Of a stretch of DNA of 14,627 nt, positions 13,179 to 14,627 are shown in pieces. This DNA comes from JAQGLW01 sp035995725 (GTDB taxonomy: Bacteria > Pseudomonadota > Gammaproteobacteria > Burkholderiales > Burkholderiaceae_D), in assembly GCA_035995725.1 (NCBI GenBank), contig DASYKE010000111.1:1-14627 (forward strand). Reading direction: 5' to 3'. Below the pieces are notes generated by a model. It was not told where the DNA came from. It saw only the letters and a list, made by a program, of their open reading frames with translations, and ran no database searches. The translations under genes were made by a program, and so were the position numbers. Each line of letters starts with the position of its first letter. Position 1 is the first letter of the stretch.

Positions 13179-14465
13179 ATGCGCCGCCCTTCCAAAAATT
13201 CCTTCCAAAAGCTTTCTGCCGACAGCCAGCGGCTCGCCGGGCTGGCTCAGGCAATGGCGCAGGCCGGCAGCCGCCTGGAGGAACGCGCATGGGAACGCAG
13301 CCTCGATGCATTGATCCAAAAACTGCTGAAGAATGCCCACCAAGACACGATCGATGCAGCACTCGACCATCTCTTCAAGACCGAACTGGCCGCCTACGAT
13401 GCGCTGATGGAATCCGTTGAAGCGGTAAGCGCGTCCTGCACCATCGAGCAAGACGGCAACCGATATGATGCGCTGCTGGTTGCGATACCGATTCTCGCGT
13501 GGACCCGTTTCACCATCGCGTCCGGTCCGATTGCACCGGAAATGCTGACGACGCTCTCTGCGCACCTGTACGGCCATGTACTGGCTGCGAATACGCGACT
13601 CGCCATCGCACCGACCTTGTATGCGATCGACCAGCTGCCGCGTGCCCATGTCGATACCTTTGCCCTTACCCAGCGCATGGCCCAGGCCGCCCTCGCCGGC
13701 AGCCCGCTGCGCCCGCTTGTCAACCCGCCGGAAACCGCGGCTTTTATCGCCGATACGCGTTTCATATTGGCGACCGTTGTCGCGCCCGCGGAAGCGCCGC
13801 TGTTTCGCTGGCAGGCATCGGAAACGCCGGGCAATGTCATGCCTGAACAGCAGAATGCATTGGCTCAATGGCGCACGCAGGCCATGCCGAACATCGCGCG
13901 CCTGCTGCCCGGCTGCGGCATTGAATTGCTGTTGCCGGAAGCCTACTATGTCGCATGCCGCGAAGCCGACAAACAAATCCGGCCTGCATTGATCCGCGCT
14001 GCGGTCCATTACCTTACCCATACGCTCGGGACCGAACCCCAAGACTTGTCCGCGATCATTGGCGGCTTCGGCGAGGAATCGATTGACAACCGCGTGGACG
14101 AATATCGCGTCAGCTTCGCATTGCGCCAGCATCCGGATGTGGTCTACGGGATTGTGTGGCCGCTGTACGGACAGGAAGACGCCGAAGCGGAATTGCGCGG
14201 CTTATCGACCGGCCTGTTGGCCCAGGCGGGCAACTCCGCCCAAACCGCGGTGCACTCTCCGCGGCCGGACTATGCGGCGCCGGTCGACGAAATTTTCAGC
14301 TTATTGCGGGAATGCGGCATTACCGACATCAAACGCCATGACGAGCATTTTGCGATGGAATTTTGCGACGACTGCGGGGCACCGCTGTACTGCGATCGTG
14401 AAGCGGAACTGGTGCACGCGGAAATGCCCGAAGATGCGCCGCAAGTGTCCGGACATTTTCACTGA
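13179..14465 (+). CDS. DUF2863 family protein, function unknown
   Basis: I recognise this as a conserved betaproteobacterial protein of the DUF2863 type, with no established function. It has 428 residues with no signal peptide or membrane segment, so it is probably cytosolic. A basic N-terminus (MRRPSKNSFQKLSADSQRL) leads into a helical region (GSRLEERAWERSLDALIQKLLK), followed by a mixed alpha/beta body. The C-terminus has FCDDCGAPLYC: Cys396, Cys399 and Cys405, with nearby His413 and terminal His426/His428, which could form a zinc knuckle. An in-frame ATG at 13107 would add 24 residues, but the TACAAT box and the family N-terminus favour 13179. No ribosome-binding site is visible before it. 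It follows acnA after a terminator, so co-transcription is unlikely. Confidence 0.85.
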   Translation: MRRPSKNSFQKLSADSQRLAGLAQAMAQAGSRLEERAWERSLDALIQKLLKNAHQDTIDAALDHLFKTELAAYDALMESVEAVSASCTIEQDGNRYDALLVAIPILAWTRFTIASGPIAPEMLTTLSAHLYGHVLAANTRLAIAPTLYAIDQLPRAHVDTFALTQRMAQAALAGSPLRPLVNPPETAAFIADTRFILATVVAPAEAPLFRWQASETPGNVMPEQQNALAQWRTQAMPNIARLLPGCGIELLLPEAYYVACREADKQIRPALIRAAVHYLTHTLGTEPQDLSAIIGGFGEESIDNRVDEYRVSFALRQHPDVVYGIVWPLYGQEDAEAELRGLSTGLLAQAGNSAQTAVHSPRPDYAAPVDEIFSLLRECGITDIKRHDEHFAMEFCDDCGAPLYCDREAELVHAEMPEDAPQVSGHFH

Positions 14466-14627
14466 TACCCGTCACCCTTCCCCAATAAACCGGCGGTCGA
14501 TGTGATGCCATCCGGCCACGAGACGCCCTCTCTGCATACAGCCTGACTTCATCCCGGCAAAGTCCATCTCGGACCGGACCCTTCACCGCGCCGAACACCC
14601 GATTTGCAACCGGTGCGGCGACGCGGT
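14466..14627. other. Unassigned right-hand edge
   Basis: These 162 bases after the DUF2863 stop show no terminator, RNA gene or recognisable coding sequence on either strand. A minus-strand frame over 14329-14598 lies largely antisense to the DUF2863 gene. A gene entering from beyond the edge cannot be excluded. Confidence 0.4.

Noticed and set aside
13137..14132. 331-codon open frame antisense to the DUF2863 gene
   Set aside because: The sense frame matches a known family; the antisense product has no recognisable feature.

Overview
The window is a chromosomal segment of core central metabolism, almost certainly from a betaproteobacterium of the order Burkholderiales and most like Oxalobacteraceae (Herbaspirillum/Herminiimonas/Collimonas relatives). 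The basis is the gene order (mdh, a GntR regulator, sdhCDAB, sdhE, gltA, sucA), the protein sequences, the moderately high GC and the presence of a DUF2863 gene. The genus is inferred from family resemblance, not from a database search. No tRNA, rRNA, CRISPR array, prophage or transposase gene was seen.

Left half (about 1-7826, all on the minus strand). Reading in transcription order from the right: a GntR/HutC-type regulator with a UTRA domain, then succinate dehydrogenase sdhC-sdhD-sdhA-sdhB, the SDH flavinylation factor sdhE, citrate synthase gltA and the N-terminal 436 codons of sucA (2-oxoglutarate dehydrogenase E1), cut by the window edge. sdhC, sdhD and sdhA are packed with 0-2 bases between them. 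sdhB is instead separated from both neighbours by unusual spacers holding near-identical 66/68-bp palindromic elements in opposite orientation, plus further fragments of the same family. A factor-independent terminator lies between sdhB and sdhE.

Middle (7827-8122). Two back-to-back sigma70-type promoters share overlapping -35 hexamers: one leftward for gntR, one rightward for mdh. A long dyad covers the gntR -10 box, a natural place for autoregulation by the GntR protein.

Right half (8123-14627, plus strand). mdh is followed by 433 bp without a convincing gene, then a small secreted protein resembling MliC-type lysozyme inhibitors, a strong hairpin, aconitase acnA, an 81-bp imperfect tandem duplication of the acnA 3' end, a textbook terminator, and a DUF2863 gene of unknown function. 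The last 162 bases hold nothing I recognise.

Together the genes supply five enzymes of the oxidative TCA cycle: citrate synthase, aconitase, 2-oxoglutarate dehydrogenase E1, succinate dehydrogenase and malate dehydrogenase, plus the SDH assembly factor. I do not see a novel multi-gene system. The parts most worth a second look are the repeat elements around sdhB, the duplicated acnA tail and the divergent gntR/mdh control region.
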